Origin: Micromonospora_J zhanjiangensis
GTDB lineage: Bacteria; Actinomycetota; Actinomycetes; Mycobacteriales; Micromonosporaceae
Reading direction: 5' to 3'
Length of the DNA: 64,000 nt
NCBI RefSeq assembly: GCF_042650605.1
Contig: NZ_JBHSBN010000002.1
Coordinates: 62,001-126,000 of the forward strand
How positions within the stretch are numbered: position 1 is the stretch's first letter; every line of letters starts with the position of its first letter. This document shows, piece after piece, positions 8,566 through 17,147 of the stretch. A program made the position numbers and the translations under genes. The notes beneath the pieces were generated by a model. It ran no database searches. It saw only the letters and a program-made list of their open reading frames with translations, and had not been told where the DNA came from.

Positions 8566-8688
8566 CATGACCTGGAGACCGTCGAGCTGGACGAAGGTTT
8601 CCCGCTTGGCCACCTCCGCGAGCGGGGACTGGTCTACACCGTGCCGCAGCGCGGGACGTACGTCGGGCGGGAAGCCCTCACCACCTGA
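8566..8688 (+). pseudogene. Remnant of a GntR-type winged-helix regulator
   Basis: The frame ends LRERGLVYTVPQRGTYVG followed by REALTT and a stop. This matches the wing that closes a GntR DNA-binding domain. The recognition helix that should precede it is not recognisable, and there is no effector domain and no convincing start. It lies in the 270-bp gap between the RHH-like gene and the hydroxyacid dehydrogenase. A very small intact wHTH protein is a less likely alternative. Confidence 0.45.
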
Positions 8689-8725
8689 ACGCGGCGGCGC
8701 GGCGCAGTGGCTATCGTCGGTCGGC

Positions 8726-9652
8726 GTGAAGGTATGGATTCCGCACGAGACGGGCCGGGAACTGCTCGGCGACATCCCCGACGGTGTCCTGGTGGAGGTC
8801 GCCGAGGACCCGACCAGGCCGCCGTCCGATCCGGCCGGGGTGCAGTTCTGGGTGCCGCCGTTCCTGGCCCAGGCGGACGCGGCCGATCTGGCCGTCGGGC
8901 TGCCCGACCTGCGGCTGGTCCAGTTGCTCTCGGCCGGGGCGGACGCCTGGATCGGTCGGCTGCCGGCCGGGGTCACCCTCTGCGACGCGCGCGGCGTGCA
9001 CGACTCGTCCACCGCGGAGTGGGTGGTCACCGCGATCCTGGCCCACCTGCGGTCCTTCCCGGACTTCGCCCGGGCCCAGGCCCGGCACGAATGGGCCGAC
9101 GTCGACTTCCTGCCCACCGACGAACTGGCCGGCAAGCGGATCCTGATCGTCGGCGCCGGGTCGATCGGGGCGGCGCTGGCCGCCCGGCTGACGCCGTTCG
9201 AGGTGGAACTGACCCGGGTGGCCCGCACCGCCCGGCCGGCCGAGGGCGTGTACGGCGTCGACGACCTGCCCGGGCTGCTGCCCGCCGCCGACGTGGTGGT
9301 GCTGATCGTGCCGCTCACCGACCGGACCCGCGGCCTGGTGGACGCCCGGTTCCTGGCCGCGATGCGGGACGGCGCGCTGCTGGTCAACGGCGCGCGGGGG
9401 CCGGTGGTGGACACCGACGCACTGGTGGCCGAGACCTCGTCGGGCCGGCTCGGCGCCGCTGTCGACGTCACCGATCCCGAGCCGCTACCGGCCGGGCATC
9501 CGCTCTGGGACCTGCCGAACGTGCTGATCACCCCGCACGTCGGCGGCGCGGTACGCGGGCTGCTGCCCCGTGCCTACCGGCTCGTCGGGCGGCAACTGCG
9601 CCGGTACGTGGCCGGCGAACCGGCGCTCAACGAGGTCGTCGACGGCTACTGA
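8726..9652 (+). CDS. D-isomer-specific 2-hydroxyacid dehydrogenase
   Basis: The protein is 308 residues from GTG 8726 (VKVWIPHETG); the frame is open further upstream but that part has no family similarity. It is an NAD-dependent oxidoreductase of the lactate/glycerate dehydrogenase superfamily. A Rossmann GxGxxG sits in KRILIVGAGSIGAALAARL (about residues 135-153), LVNGARGPVVDTDALV holds the catalytic-domain Arg, DVTDPEPLP the Glu, and ITPHVGG the catalytic His. The substrate is unknown. Family membership is firm. Confidence 0.9.
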   Translation: MKVWIPHETGRELLGDIPDGVLVEVAEDPTRPPSDPAGVQFWVPPFLAQADAADLAVGLPDLRLVQLLSAGADAWIGRLPAGVTLCDARGVHDSSTAEWVVTAILAHLRSFPDFARAQARHEWADVDFLPTDELAGKRILIVGAGSIGAALAARLTPFEVELTRVARTARPAEGVYGVDDLPGLLPAADVVVLIVPLTDRTRGLVDARFLAAMRDGALLVNGARGPVVDTDALVAETSSGRLGAAVDVTDPEPLPAGHPLWDLPNVLITPHVGGAVRGLLPRAYRLVGRQLRRYVAGEPALNEVVDGY

Positions 9653-9697
9653 GCCGGTCGGCCGCGAATCCGTCGGGCACCCACGCGCCAGGTTCCG

Positions 9698-10066
9698 CTA
9701 ACGGTCCAGGTTGCGGCCGCTCGCGGCGACCAGGCGGGGCAGGTCGGCGACCCGGACCGCGGGCAGCGGGGTGCGTCGGCCGTCGGTGAGCAACGCCACC
9801 GCGCGGCCCTGCTCGTCGCCGGCCAACTCGCGTACCTCCGGCCAGCCGATCCGGCGCTGCGCGAACAGGGCCCGGACGCGCAGGCCGGTCCCGTCCGCGT
9901 CGGTGCCCGCCCGCCAGGACCAGACCCCGATCGCGACCGGGATGAGCAGGATCGGGGTGAGGAACCAACGGACACTGGCCAACGGCAGGGCACCCAGGAA
10001 GGCGATGATCGCGGCCACCCAGATCGCCTGGCTGTGCCGGAAACGGACGAGATCGGCGCTGCTCAC
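9698..10066 (-). CDS. Small membrane PH-domain protein (CFP-6-like)
   Basis: The protein is 122 residues from GTG 10066. Two membrane segments (about residues 12-30 and 33-50) precede a bacterial PH-like domain (RAGTDADGTGLRVRALFAQR, then IGWPEVREL and LTDGRRTPLPAV). It resembles mycobacterial low-molecular-weight antigen 6 and relatives, whose function is unknown. It is divergent from the GGDEF-EAL gene; the 175-bp gap between them holds both promoters. Confidence 0.75.
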   Translation of the reverse strand: MSSADLVRFRHSQAIWVAAIIAFLGALPLASVRWFLTPILLIPVAIGVWSWRAGTDADGTGLRVRALFAQRRIGWPEVRELAGDEQGRAVALLTDGRRTPLPAVRVADLPRLVAASGRNLDR

Positions 10067-10241
10067 CTGGCAATTTTCGCATCCGGTCCGACCGTCGGAG
10101 CCGCGGGTGGTGCGCCGCCCGCCCTGGAGGCGGAAGAATCACTGTTGCGTAACCGAAACCCCGATCGATCGTTGAGGTGGTGGCCCGGTTCTCGGCCGGT
10201 GTCGCCCGTACCGTCCGTGAACCCCTCACAAAGGCCCCTTC

Positions 10242-12887
10242 GTGTCCGGAGCGCAGCACCCCGAGGCGCCGGCCCGCTGGTTCCTGCCGCGGCCGTTGGA
10301 TGTCGTCACCGTCGTGGTGGCGGCCGTCGGGGTGCCCGTCGCCGCACTGGTCGGGCTGTCGGCGTACCGGGTGGTGGCCGGCACGGTCGGCGTGGCCGCC
10401 GGGATCGCCACCGTCCGGCTGGTCCGGCTGGCGCTGGCCATCCACGCCGACCAACGCAGCTTCGGCCCGTGCCGGGGCGCCGGCTACCTCGGGATGGGCG
10501 CGCTGGCCACCGCCCTGACCGCCGGCGCGCTGCCGCTGGTCGCGCCCGGCGGCCGGGCCTCGCTGGCCTTCGTCGGACTGTCCGCCGCCGTCGCCATGTA
10601 TTTGCTGGGCATGCTGTTGCTGCCCGGCGCCGCCCGTACCGTGGCGACCCGGCTGCGTCGGGGGTTCGACGGTCTCAGCCTGGCCGCGAGCCTGGCCTTC
10701 GCCGGCTGGGTGGTGCTCCCGCCGGTGGCCCGCCCACCGCTGGTGCTGGCCGCCGCGTTGATCGCGGCCGGGGCGCTGTCGATCTTCACGGTCACCGCGC
10801 TGCGCGCCTTCGCGCACCGGCCGGCCGCCTGGCTGTGCGGGTCGGGTGCCGGCGTCGCCGTGCTCGGCCTGACCGGCCTGGTGACGGCGTCGGCGCTGGG
10901 TCGCCCCGGCTGGTTGCCGCCGGTCGCGGCGGTGGCGATGTGCCTCGGCCCGGCGCTGACCGTCGTCGGCGCCCGGGCCGCCGAACCGGTGGGCCGTCCG
11001 GTGCCACCCGACGCGCCGGAGGTGCAGCTGGCGGCGTACCCGCTGCTCACCGGCCCGGCGGTGGTGGCGACACTGGCGGCGGTCTACCACCTGACCCGGT
11101 ACGGCGGCTTCGACCGCACCGCCAGTCTGATCGGGCTCGCCGCCATCCCGGCCCTGGTGGTCCGGGAGATCCTCGCCGTCCTGGACGTGCGCCGGTACGC
11201 CCGGCGGCTGGCCGCGCAGGAGGCGCACTTCCGGTCGCTGGTGTCCGGCGCGAACGACCTGATCCTGATGGTCGGCGACGACCTGCTGGTGCGCTGGCAG
11301 TCACCGGCCGCCGCCCGACTCTTCGGGCTCTCCGACGCCGAGGTGGTCGGCCGACCGTTCGCCGACCTGATGCACCCCGACGACGCCGGGGACGTCACCG
11401 CCGCGTTCACCCGGGTGCTGGCCCGCCGGCCCGGCGCGGCGCCCACGCCTCCGCTGGTCACCGCCCGACTGCGGGACGGCCACGGCGACCTGCGGCAGAC
11501 CGAGTCGACGATCAGCGACCAGCGGCAGGTGCCGGAGGTGGCCGCGCTGGTGGTGCACGTCCGCGACGTCGGCGAACGGCACCGGCTGGCACACACCCTG
11601 CACCAGCTCTCCTTCACCGACCAGCTCACCGGGCTGGCCAACCGTCGGGAGCTGATGCGGGCCATCGTCACCCAGCGGGCGGTCGCCGGGCACACCGGCG
11701 CGGTGCTCGTGATCGAACTGCACGGGCTGGCCGGCATCAACGACGTCCGGGGCCGGACCGTGGGGGACACCGTGCTGGTCGAGGCGGGTCGACGGCTGCG
11801 GGCGGTGGCCGGCCGGGACGACGTGCTGGCCCGGCTGACCGGTGACGAGTTCGCGGTGTTGACGGTGGACGGGCCGATGCCGGCGTACGCCCTGGGCACC
11901 CGGCTGGTCGGCGCGCTGACCGAGCCGTACCGGTTGCCCGGCGCCACCGTGCACCTCCAGGCCAGCATCGGCCTGGCCGAGCTGTCCGGCGGCGACGACG
12001 TGGAGAACGTGCTGCGCCGCGCCGGCCTGGCCCGCCGACGGGCCGGCCAGCTCGGTCGCAACCGGGTCGAGTGGTACGACGCCTACCTGGAGCAGGAACT
12101 GGTCCGCCGGCTGGACGTCGAACGGGAACTGCCCGGCGCGGTGGCCCGGGGCGAGTTCGATCTGGCCTACCAACCGATCGTCGAGCTGCGGGACGGGCAA
12201 CCTGCCGGCGTCGAGGCGTTGTTGCGTTGGCGCAGTCCGGTCTTGGGTACGGTGCTGCCCGCCGAGATCTTCTCGTCGGCCCGGGACCTCGGCATCACCG
12301 AGGAGATCGGGCAGTGGGTCCTGCATACCGCCTGCCGGCAGCTCGCCCGCTGGTCGGCCGGCGGCCGAACCCTGTGGATGTCGGTCAACGTGCTGCCCGA
12401 GGAACTGGTCGCGCCGGGTTTCGTCAGCCGGGTGACCGAGACGCTGGCCGCGCACCGGCTGGCGCCCGAACGCCTGGTGGTGGAACTCGCCGAACCGCGA
12501 CTGACCGATCATCCGCAATCCGTGGTCAGCCAGCTCGCCGGGCTGCGCGCGCTGGGCGTACGGACCGCGCTGGACGACTTCGGCAGCGGCCAGGCGTCGC
12601 TGGTGCACCTGCGCCGGCTGCCGGCGGACTTCGTCAAGATCGACAGACGGCTGGTGACGGACCACACCAGCTGGCAGGGCTCCGACCGGCCGTTGATCGA
12701 CGTGGTGGTCAGCCTGGGCCGTCGACTCGGCCTGGAGATCGTCGCGGAGGGACTGGAGTCGACCGCCCAGGTCGACCAGGCGCGGGCGGCGGGATGCCGC
12801 TACGGGCAGGGCTTCGCCCTCTCCCACCCGGCCCCGCCGGAACGGGTGGAGGCGTACCTGGAGGAATTTCCCACCGCGTCCCGCTGA
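10242..12887 (+). CDS. Membrane PAS-GGDEF-EAL cyclic-di-GMP protein, degenerate GGDEF
   Basis: The protein is 881 residues from GTG 10242. About 300 N-terminal residues form eight or so membrane helices. A PAS domain follows (about 328-445, FRSLVSGANDLILMV), then GGDEF (about 452-610) and EAL (about 616-875). The diguanylate cyclase signature reads RLTGDEF instead of RxGGDEF, so cyclase activity is doubtful. The EAL domain keeps EALLRW, ELAEPRL, ALDDFGSG, VKID and EIVAEGLE, although the usual NVS motif is NVL. Net phosphodiesterase activity or GTP sensing by the degenerate domain is plausible. It is a paralogue of the gene at 19151, which lacks PAS. Confidence 0.9.
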   Translation: MSGAQHPEAPARWFLPRPLDVVTVVVAAVGVPVAALVGLSAYRVVAGTVGVAAGIATVRLVRLALAIHADQRSFGPCRGAGYLGMGALATALTAGALPLVAPGGRASLAFVGLSAAVAMYLLGMLLLPGAARTVATRLRRGFDGLSLAASLAFAGWVVLPPVARPPLVLAAALIAAGALSIFTVTALRAFAHRPAAWLCGSGAGVAVLGLTGLVTASALGRPGWLPPVAAVAMCLGPALTVVGARAAEPVGRPVPPDAPEVQLAAYPLLTGPAVVATLAAVYHLTRYGGFDRTASLIGLAAIPALVVREILAVLDVRRYARRLAAQEAHFRSLVSGANDLILMVGDDLLVRWQSPAAARLFGLSDAEVVGRPFADLMHPDDAGDVTAAFTRVLARRPGAAPTPPLVTARLRDGHGDLRQTESTISDQRQVPEVAALVVHVRDVGERHRLAHTLHQLSFTDQLTGLANRRELMRAIVTQRAVAGHTGAVLVIELHGLAGINDVRGRTVGDTVLVEAGRRLRAVAGRDDVLARLTGDEFAVLTVDGPMPAYALGTRLVGALTEPYRLPGATVHLQASIGLAELSGGDDVENVLRRAGLARRRAGQLGRNRVEWYDAYLEQELVRRLDVERELPGAVARGEFDLAYQPIVELRDGQPAGVEALLRWRSPVLGTVLPAEIFSSARDLGITEEIGQWVLHTACRQLARWSAGGRTLWMSVNVLPEELVAPGFVSRVTETLAAHRLAPERLVVELAEPRLTDHPQSVVSQLAGLRALGVRTALDDFGSGQASLVHLRRLPADFVKIDRRLVTDHTSWQGSDRPLIDVVVSLGRRLGLEIVAEGLESTAQVDQARAAGCRYGQGFALSHPAPPERVEAYLEEFPTASR

Positions 12888-12898
12888 CGGACCCTCGT

Positions 12899-12962
12899 GA
12901 TCGCGCCGAGCCCGACCGGAGCGGGCCGGAATCCGGCCGGCCGGTACGGGCCCGGCGCGATC
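12899..12962. terminator. Long bidirectional hairpin between GGDEF-EAL gene and glyA
   Basis: The outer arms at 12899-12914 and 12947-12962 pair over 15 of 16 positions (GATCGCGCC on the left, GGCGCGATC on the right), with further GC-rich complementarity inside. The hairpin sits between two convergent stop codons, so it can serve both genes. Confidence 0.6.
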
Positions 12963-12974
12963 GACGACGGGGAC

Positions 12975-14243
12975 TCAGTCGCGGGCGAAGCCCGGCATCG
13001 GGTAATCCGCCAGCAGGTCGGCGACCTCACCGGCGATGCGGTCGAGGCCCGCCTCGTCGTCCTTGATCGCCGCGTCGATGGCGGCGTCCATCCAGGCCGC
13101 CACCTGCGGCATCCGCTCCTCGGTGAGGCCGCGGGTGGTCAGCGCGGCGGTGCCGAGCCGGATCCCGGACGGGTCGAACGGCTTGCGGGTGTCGTACGGG
13201 ACGGTGTTGTAGTTCAGTTCGATGCCGGCCCGGTCCAGCGCCTGCGCGGCCGGCTTGCCGCCGATCCCCTTGCCGGTCAGGTCGGCCAGGATGAGGTGGT
13301 TGTCGGTGCCGCCGGAGGAGAGGGCGAAGCCGCGTTCGGTCAACGCGGTGGCCAGCGCCTTCGAGTTGGCGACGATCTGGTGGGCGTACTCCCGGAAGGC
13401 CGGCTCGGCCGCCTCGCGCAACGCGACCGCGATGCCGGCGGTGGTGTGGTTGTGCGGGCCGCCCTGCAGGCCGGGGAAGACCGCCTTGTCGACGGCGGCG
13501 GCGTGCTCGGCGGTGGTCATGATCATCGCACCGCGCGGGCCGCGCAGGGTCTTGTGCGTCGTGGTGGTGATCACGTCGGCGTGCCCCACCGGCGACGGGT
13601 GCGCGCCACCGGCGACCAGACCGGCGATGTGCGCGATGTCGGCCACCAGCACCGCGCCGATCTCCCGGGCGATCTCCGCGAAGCCGGCGAAGTCGATGAT
13701 CCGGGGCACCGCCGTACCACCACAGAAGATCACCTTGGGCCGCTCCCGGAGCGCGGTGTCCCGCACCTCGTCCAGGTCGATCCGGCCGGTCTCCTTCGAG
13801 ACGTTGTACCGCACCGGGGTGAACCACTTGCCGGTGGCCGAGACCGACCAGCCGTGGGTGAGGTGACCGCCCATCGGCAGCGACATCCCCATCACCTTGT
13901 CACCGGGGGAGAGGAACGCCAGGTAGACGGCCAGGTTGGCGGGCGAACCGGAGTACGGCTGGACGTTGGCGTGGTCGACGCCGAACAGCTCCCGGGCCCG
14001 CTCGATCGCCAGCGTCTCGATCTGGTCGACGAACTGCTGACCCTCGTAGTACCGGCGGCCGGCGTAGCCCTCCGAGTACTTGTTGGTCAACACGGTGCCG
14101 CTCGCCTCCAGCACCGCCTGCGAGACGTAGTTCTCCGAGGCGATCATCCGCAGCTTGTCGTGCTGGCGCCGCGCCTCACCCTCGATCAGGGCGGCCAGTT
14201 GCGGGTCCGCGGCGGTCAGGCCGGGCATCGGGGGTACGTGCAC
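12975..14243 (-). CDS. glyA: Serine hydroxymethyltransferase
   Basis: GlyA interconverts serine plus tetrahydrofolate with glycine plus methylene-tetrahydrofolate. The GTG at 14243, preceded by GGAGGAG five bases upstream, gives 422 residues. The open frame runs further upstream without family similarity. Key motifs are IASENYVSQAVLEA, TNKYSEGYAGRRYYEGQ, ADIAHIAGLVAGG and the PLP-lysine in ITTTTHKTLRGPRGAMI, then GGPHNHTTAG and TNYNTVPYD-like NYNTVPYDTRKPF. The next gene on this strand is the LacI regulator, about 280 bp upstream; that gap shows no recognisable riboswitch. Confidence 0.97.
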   Translation of the reverse strand: MHVPPMPGLTAADPQLAALIEGEARRQHDKLRMIASENYVSQAVLEASGTVLTNKYSEGYAGRRYYEGQQFVDQIETLAIERARELFGVDHANVQPYSGSPANLAVYLAFLSPGDKVMGMSLPMGGHLTHGWSVSATGKWFTPVRYNVSKETGRIDLDEVRDTALRERPKVIFCGGTAVPRIIDFAGFAEIAREIGAVLVADIAHIAGLVAGGAHPSPVGHADVITTTTHKTLRGPRGAMIMTTAEHAAAVDKAVFPGLQGGPHNHTTAGIAVALREAAEPAFREYAHQIVANSKALATALTERGFALSSGGTDNHLILADLTGKGIGGKPAAQALDRAGIELNYNTVPYDTRKPFDPSGIRLGTAALTTRGLTEERMPQVAAWMDAAIDAAIKDDEAGLDRIAGEVADLLADYPMPGFARD

Positions 14244-14520
14244 GAGGTCTCCTCCTGGCTTGTCGACACTTGCCGGCGGCGAGCATAGGCCCGCCGCGCG
14301 GGAGCGGAACGCCGGCCGGTGTCCGCCGGACGGCCTGGTCATGCTGGTCGACGTGCACCCAGGCGCGCGGTGCACGCTTCCGGTCGCTCCCCGGTGGTCG
14401 CTTCCACCTCGCCGCGCCAGTCGCGAGTACGCCGCCGATGCTATCCGGTCCGCCCCGCGCCGTCCGGCCCGGCACGGCACGGGGCGACCGGCGTGTCCGC
14501 CCGGCGGGGCGGCGGGGTGG

Positions 14521-15549
14521 TCAGCCGGGGTGCGGGCGGCGGGGTGGGGCGGTGCTGCCGCGCGGGCTCAGCCGCGCGGTCTCGTCCTGGTACGGGCCGA
14601 CCGGCTCGCCGGCGATCGCGGCCAGCAGACGGCGGGCGGCGTGCGCGCCGTACGCCGGGATGTCCCGGCCCAGGGCGGTCAGCGGCGGGTGCACCAGCCG
14701 GCACAGCGGCGAGTCGTCCCAGGCGACGATGGACAGGTCGGTCGGCACCACGATGCCCATCTCCTGCGCGACCGACAGGCCGGCGACCGCCATGACGTCG
14801 TTGTCGTAGATCACCGCGGTCGGGCGGTCGGCGGAGCTGAGCAACCGGCGGGTGGCCCGGGCGCCCTCCTCCCCGGTGTAGTCCGACGGCACGGAGACCG
14901 CGTCGGCGACGCCGAGGCGTTCGCAGATGACGGTGAACGCTGCCGACCGGATCTCGGTGTGCAACAGGCCGGCCAGGCCGCCGACCCGGGCGATCCGCCG
15001 GTGTCCGAGCGCGATCAGGTAGCGGACCGCCTCCTCCAGCGCGGCCGCGTCGTCGGACCACACGTTGGCCAGCCCGCCGCTGTGTCCCGGACCGCCGATC
15101 ACCACCGCGGGCAGGCCCAGCTCTTCCAGCACCGGCACCCGCCGGTCGTCGATCCGCAGGTCGCAGACGAGTACGCCGTCCACCCGACGCTCGCCCCACC
15201 ACCGGCGGTAGACGGCGATCTCCGCGTCCGGGTCGGCGACCACCTGGAGGGTCAACGCGTAACCCCGGTCCGACAGGGTCGCCTCCACGCCGCTGATCAG
15301 CTCCATGAAGAACGGCTCGATGCCGAGGACCCGGGCCGGTCGGCACAGGGTCAACCCGACCGCGTTGGCCGAGGCGCCGGAGAGCGCCCGGGCGGCGCTG
15401 CTGGGGTTGAAGCCGATCTCCCGCGCGATGGCCTGGATCCGTCGCCGGGTGGCCTCGGAGACCCCCGGTTGCCCGTTCAGGGCGTACGAGACCGCACCCT
15501 TGGAGACCCCGGCCCGCCGGGCCACATCCGCGATCGTGGGCCGCTTCAA
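14521..15549 (-). CDS. LacI-family transcriptional regulator
   Basis: The protein is 342 residues from TTG 15549, which follows AAGGAG at 15555-15560 with 5-nt spacing; the N-terminus then reads LKRPTIADVARRAGVSKGAV, as expected for LacI. The helix-turn-helix and hinge (NPSSAARALSGASAN) are complete. A periplasmic-binding-protein-like sugar sensor follows (AVGLTLCRP, VDGVLVCDL, RIARVGGLAG, IVAWDDSPLCRL-VHPPLT). The ligand is unknown. It is divergent from the PLP decarboxylase at 15728, which may be a target, although nothing sugar-related lies beside it. Confidence 0.9.
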   Translation of the reverse strand: MKRPTIADVARRAGVSKGAVSYALNGQPGVSEATRRRIQAIAREIGFNPSSAARALSGASANAVGLTLCRPARVLGIEPFFMELISGVEATLSDRGYALTLQVVADPDAEIAVYRRWWGERRVDGVLVCDLRIDDRRVPVLEELGLPAVVIGGPGHSGGLANVWSDDAAALEEAVRYLIALGHRRIARVGGLAGLLHTEIRSAAFTVICERLGVADAVSVPSDYTGEEGARATRRLLSSADRPTAVIYDNDVMAVAGLSVAQEMGIVVPTDLSIVAWDDSPLCRLVHPPLTALGRDIPAYGAHAARRLLAAIAGEPVGPYQDETARLSPRGSTAPPRRPHPG

Positions 15550-15727
15550 CGATGCTCCTTCGCTCGGTGCGCGACGTCCGGCCGGTTCTGACTCCCGCAC
15601 GGTACCGAGGCCCGGATGTCGGGGCGCACCTACCTGTTCGGTCAAGGGTAGGCAGACCGGCGGGCCGGGGCCACGATGCCCGTATTGGCCACCGCCGGTA
15701 CCCGGCCGTGCTGGCTAGCCTCCGACC

Positions 15728-17110
15728 ATGCACCCACTACTCGCCGACGACCTGGCGTCCCTGCCGGACCTGCTGGAAACCACCCGCGGCGTCGCCGAAC
15801 GGGCACTCGCCGGACTGGACACCCGCCCGGTGGTGGGCGACCCGCAGGCTCCGCCCGCGGATCCGCTGCCACGCGAGGGTGTCGGGCTGGCCGGCGCCCT
15901 GGCGCGGTTCACCCGGCGGTGGGAGCCGGGCTTCTCCGCCAGCGCCGGCCCGCGGTACCTCGGTTTCGTCACCGGCGGCGCCACCCCGGCCGCCGTCGCG
16001 GGGGACTGGCTCACCAGCGCCTACGACCAGAACGCCGCCTCCGGCGAGGACTCCTCGGCCGCGGCGCTGGAACGGGAGACGGTCCGTTGGCTGGCGGAGA
16101 TCGTCGGTCTCGGCGACCGGCACGTCGGCAGTTTCGTCACCGGCGCGACGATGTCCACCTTCGTCGGCCTGGCGATCGCCCGGGAGTGGCTCGGTGAGCG
16201 GCTCGGCGTCCCGGTGGCGGAGGCGGGCGTGTCGGCGTTGGGTTCGGTCCCGGTGCTCTCCGGCACCCCGCACTCGAGCGTCTACAAGGCGCTGTCGATG
16301 CTCGGCCTCGGCCGCCGCAGCGTACGGCTGGTGCCCGTACCGGCCGGGCGGGAGGCGGTCGACGTCGACGCGCTCGGCGAGGCGCTGGCGGCGCTGGACG
16401 GGCGGCCGGCCGTCGTCGTGGCCAACGCCGGCACGGTGAACACGGTCGACTTCGACGACCTGCGGGCGATCGCCGCGCTGCGCGAACACCACCCGTTCTG
16501 GCTGCACGTGGACGCCGCGTTCGGCGGTCTCGCGGGACTGTCCCCGGCGTACGCGTCGTTGCTGGACGGGATCGCCGAGGCCGACTCGGTCTGCGTCGAC
16601 CTGCACAAGTGGCTCAACGTGCCGTACGACGCGGCGGTGCAGTTCACCCGGCACCGCGACCTGCAGACGCGGGTCTTCCAGAACACCGCCGCGTACCTGG
16701 GCGAGCTGACCGACGAGCCGGACTTCCTGCACCTGACCCCGGAGAACTCCCGGCGGTTGCGCGCGCTGCCGGCGTGGTTCTCGCTGACCGCGTACGGGGC
16801 GGACGGGCATCGCGACATCGTCGAGCGCAACGTCGCCTCGGCGCGCCGGCTCGGCGAGCGGCTGGCGGCGCTGCCCGGCGTGCGGCTGCTGGCGCCGGTG
16901 CGGCTCAACGTGGTCTGCTTCGCGCCGTCCGGCGACCCGGCCGCCGTGGTGCGGGCCGTGGCAGAGTCCGGGGAGACGTTCCTGACCCCCACCGTGTACG
17001 CCGGCACGCCCGCGCTGCGGGTCGCGTTCAGCAACTGGCGCACCGACGAGGCCGACGACGACCGGATCTTCGAGGCCCTGCGGGCCGCGCTGGCGAAGGC
17101 CGCGGCATGA
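15728..17110 (+). CDS. PLP-dependent amino acid decarboxylase (group II family)
   Basis: The 460-residue protein is an aspartate-aminotransferase-fold enzyme of the glutamate/aromatic amino acid decarboxylase family. Visible motifs are the cofactor-binding FVTGATMSTFVGL, PVVVVANAGTVN-like AVVVANAGTVNTVDFDDL, HVDAAFGG (Asp and Ala contacting PLP) and DLHKWLNVPYD with the Schiff-base lysine. The canonical residue after the lysine motif is often Cys or Gly and is Asp-Ala here (PYDAA). The substrate cannot be told from sequence. A tyrosine or tryptophan decarboxylase, or a non-decarboxylating relative, is possible. Confidence 0.85.
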   Translation: MHPLLADDLASLPDLLETTRGVAERALAGLDTRPVVGDPQAPPADPLPREGVGLAGALARFTRRWEPGFSASAGPRYLGFVTGGATPAAVAGDWLTSAYDQNAASGEDSSAAALERETVRWLAEIVGLGDRHVGSFVTGATMSTFVGLAIAREWLGERLGVPVAEAGVSALGSVPVLSGTPHSSVYKALSMLGLGRRSVRLVPVPAGREAVDVDALGEALAALDGRPAVVVANAGTVNTVDFDDLRAIAALREHHPFWLHVDAAFGGLAGLSPAYASLLDGIAEADSVCVDLHKWLNVPYDAAVQFTRHRDLQTRVFQNTAAYLGELTDEPDFLHLTPENSRRLRALPAWFSLTAYGADGHRDIVERNVASARRLGERLAALPGVRLLAPVRLNVVCFAPSGDPAAVVRAVAESGETFLTPTVYAGTPALRVAFSNWRTDEADDDRIFEALRAALAKAAA

Positions 17111-17147
17111 CGGTACGGCTGGGCCGGGTCGGCTCGGGCGCCGCTGC

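Noticed and set aside
14244..14520. A riboswitch upstream of glyA
   Set aside because: No glycine, SAM or tetrahydrofolate aptamer motifs are visible; only a Shine-Dalgarno site and no hairpin-terminator pair.
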